Of a stretch of DNA of 64,000 bases, positions 63,405 to 64,000 are shown piece after piece (positions within the stretch are counted from its first letter, which is position 1; each line of letters starts with the position of its first letter). The position numbers and the translations under genes were made by a program. Origin of the DNA: Peptococcaceae bacterium (GTDB lineage: Bacteria; Bacillota; Peptococcia; Peptococcales; Peptococcaceae). The notes beneath the pieces were generated by a model. That model saw nothing but the letters and a program-made list of their open reading frames with translations. It was not told where the DNA came from and did no database searches. The stretch spans positions 1 through 64,000 of the forward strand of contig JAFQEO010000033.1 of assembly GCA_017399005.1 (NCBI GenBank), in the 5' to 3' direction.

Positions 63405-64000
63405 ATGAAAGAATCCAGAAAAATTCTCTCTAAAATCTACATGGTGCTGATTATGGCGTTCTTCTATCTGCCGATTCTGTACACCGTGGTGTTCTCCTTC
63501 AACTCGGGCCGTTCGCTGACCCGCTTTGACGGATTCTCCCTGCGCTGGTATGAAAAAATGTTCAGCGACTCCAACATGATGAAGGCTATTTTCTATACCA
63601 TCATCATTGCGCTGCTGGCAACGGCTATCTCCACAGTGGTAGGTACCATTGCAGCCATCGGGTTATCCAACTGCAAAAAACTGGTGCGCGGTACCATGGA
63701 ACAGGTAAACAACCTGCCGTTAACCAACCCGGATATCGTAACCGCTATCGGGCTTTTAATGTTCTTCAGCATGCTGGGGCTGGAAAAAGGCTTTACCACC
63801 ATGCTGCTGGCACATGTGATGTTCTGTATCCCGTATGTAATGCTGAGTGTTATGCCGAAACTGCGCTCACTGGATCCAAACCTGGCCGATGCCGCGCTGG
63901 ATTTAGGCGCAACACCGTGGCAGGCACTTACAAAAGTTATCGTGCCGCAGATTATGCCGGGCATTGTGTCCGGGGCACTGGTGGCATTCACCATGTCCTT
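63405..64000 (+). CDS. potC: Spermidine/putrescine ABC transporter permease PotC (3'-truncated by window edge)
   Basis: Second permease subunit. About 198 codons are present before the window ends without a stop. It starts MKESRKILSKIYMVLIMAFF, and contains YLPILYTVVFSFNSGRS, NNLPLTNPDIVTAIGLML and the coupling motif ADAALDLGATPWQALTKVIV with PQIMPG. GGGGGAAA precedes the ATG, three bases after potB. A potD substrate-binding gene is expected beyond the window. Confidence 0.93.
   Translation, partial: MKESRKILSKIYMVLIMAFFYLPILYTVVFSFNSGRSLTRFDGFSLRWYEKMFSDSNMMKAIFYTIIIALLATAISTVVGTIAAIGLSNCKKLVRGTMEQVNNLPLTNPDIVTAIGLLMFFSMLGLEKGFTTMLLAHVMFCIPYVMLSVMPKLRSLDPNLADAALDLGATPWQALTKVIVPQIMPGIVSGALVAFTMS

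Overview
The window reads as chromosome of an anaerobic, mid-GC member of the Bacillota (Clostridia or Negativicutes type). Grounds: type III glutamine synthetase, tyrosine-dependent radical-SAM ThiH in a complete thiamine operon under TPP riboswitches, a SAM-I riboswitch on metNIQ, a def-fmt-DUF116-YugP-rsmB-rlmN cluster, ruvCAB-DUF2905, AGGAGG ribosome binding sites with occasional GTG/TTG starts, and many U-tailed intrinsic terminators. The species cannot be named from the sequence. No rRNA, tRNA, CRISPR array or insertion sequence was seen.

Layout. 1-5.9 kb: end of a hypothetical gene, an EamA exporter, a small unknown, glutamine synthetase III behind a promoter-proximal terminator, and a secreted phosphodiester glycosidase. 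6.2-17.6 kb: YtcJ-like amidohydrolase, methionine importer metNIQ (reverse strand, SAM-I riboswitch), a DtxR-type regulator with a DUF4085-like partner, leuS, and a polar amino acid ABC importer (reverse strand). 18-29.5 kb: ruvCAB-DUF2905, small membrane and lipoproteins, queA, a PLP aminotransferase, a B12/radical-SAM protein, a second YtcJ-like amidohydrolase and an anchored unknown. 29.5-37.2 kb: a metallophosphatase and the thiamine operon thiS-F-G-H-tenI-E-D-C behind two nearly identical tandem TPP riboswitches, each with its own terminator. 37.2-42 kb: SpoU-type methyltransferase, AI-2E/YtvI permease, DUF2804 protein, and a GMP synthase whose glutaminase domain is cut down and lacks the catalytic cysteine.

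42-51.9 kb is an accessory island that looks richer in A/T: a BRO-N antirepressor-like protein, a MerR-type regulator with a zinc ribbon, a leader with a terminator/antiterminator pair, and the most interesting unit, a three-gene cluster in which a HelD-like SF1 ATPase lies between two coiled-coil proteins that share the same C-terminal motif (TGYG...GTLYGE). A broken copy of a neighbour's N-terminus, a leucine-rich-repeat membrane protein and two further membrane proteins follow.

52-64 kb returns to core functions: HD protein, priA-def-fmt-DUF116-yugP-rsmB-rlmN (replication restart, N-terminal protein maturation, rRNA modification), a rod-shaped structured RNA candidate resembling 6S RNA, and potABC for polyamine uptake, in which PotA carries an unusual two-repeat insertion in its C-terminal domain.
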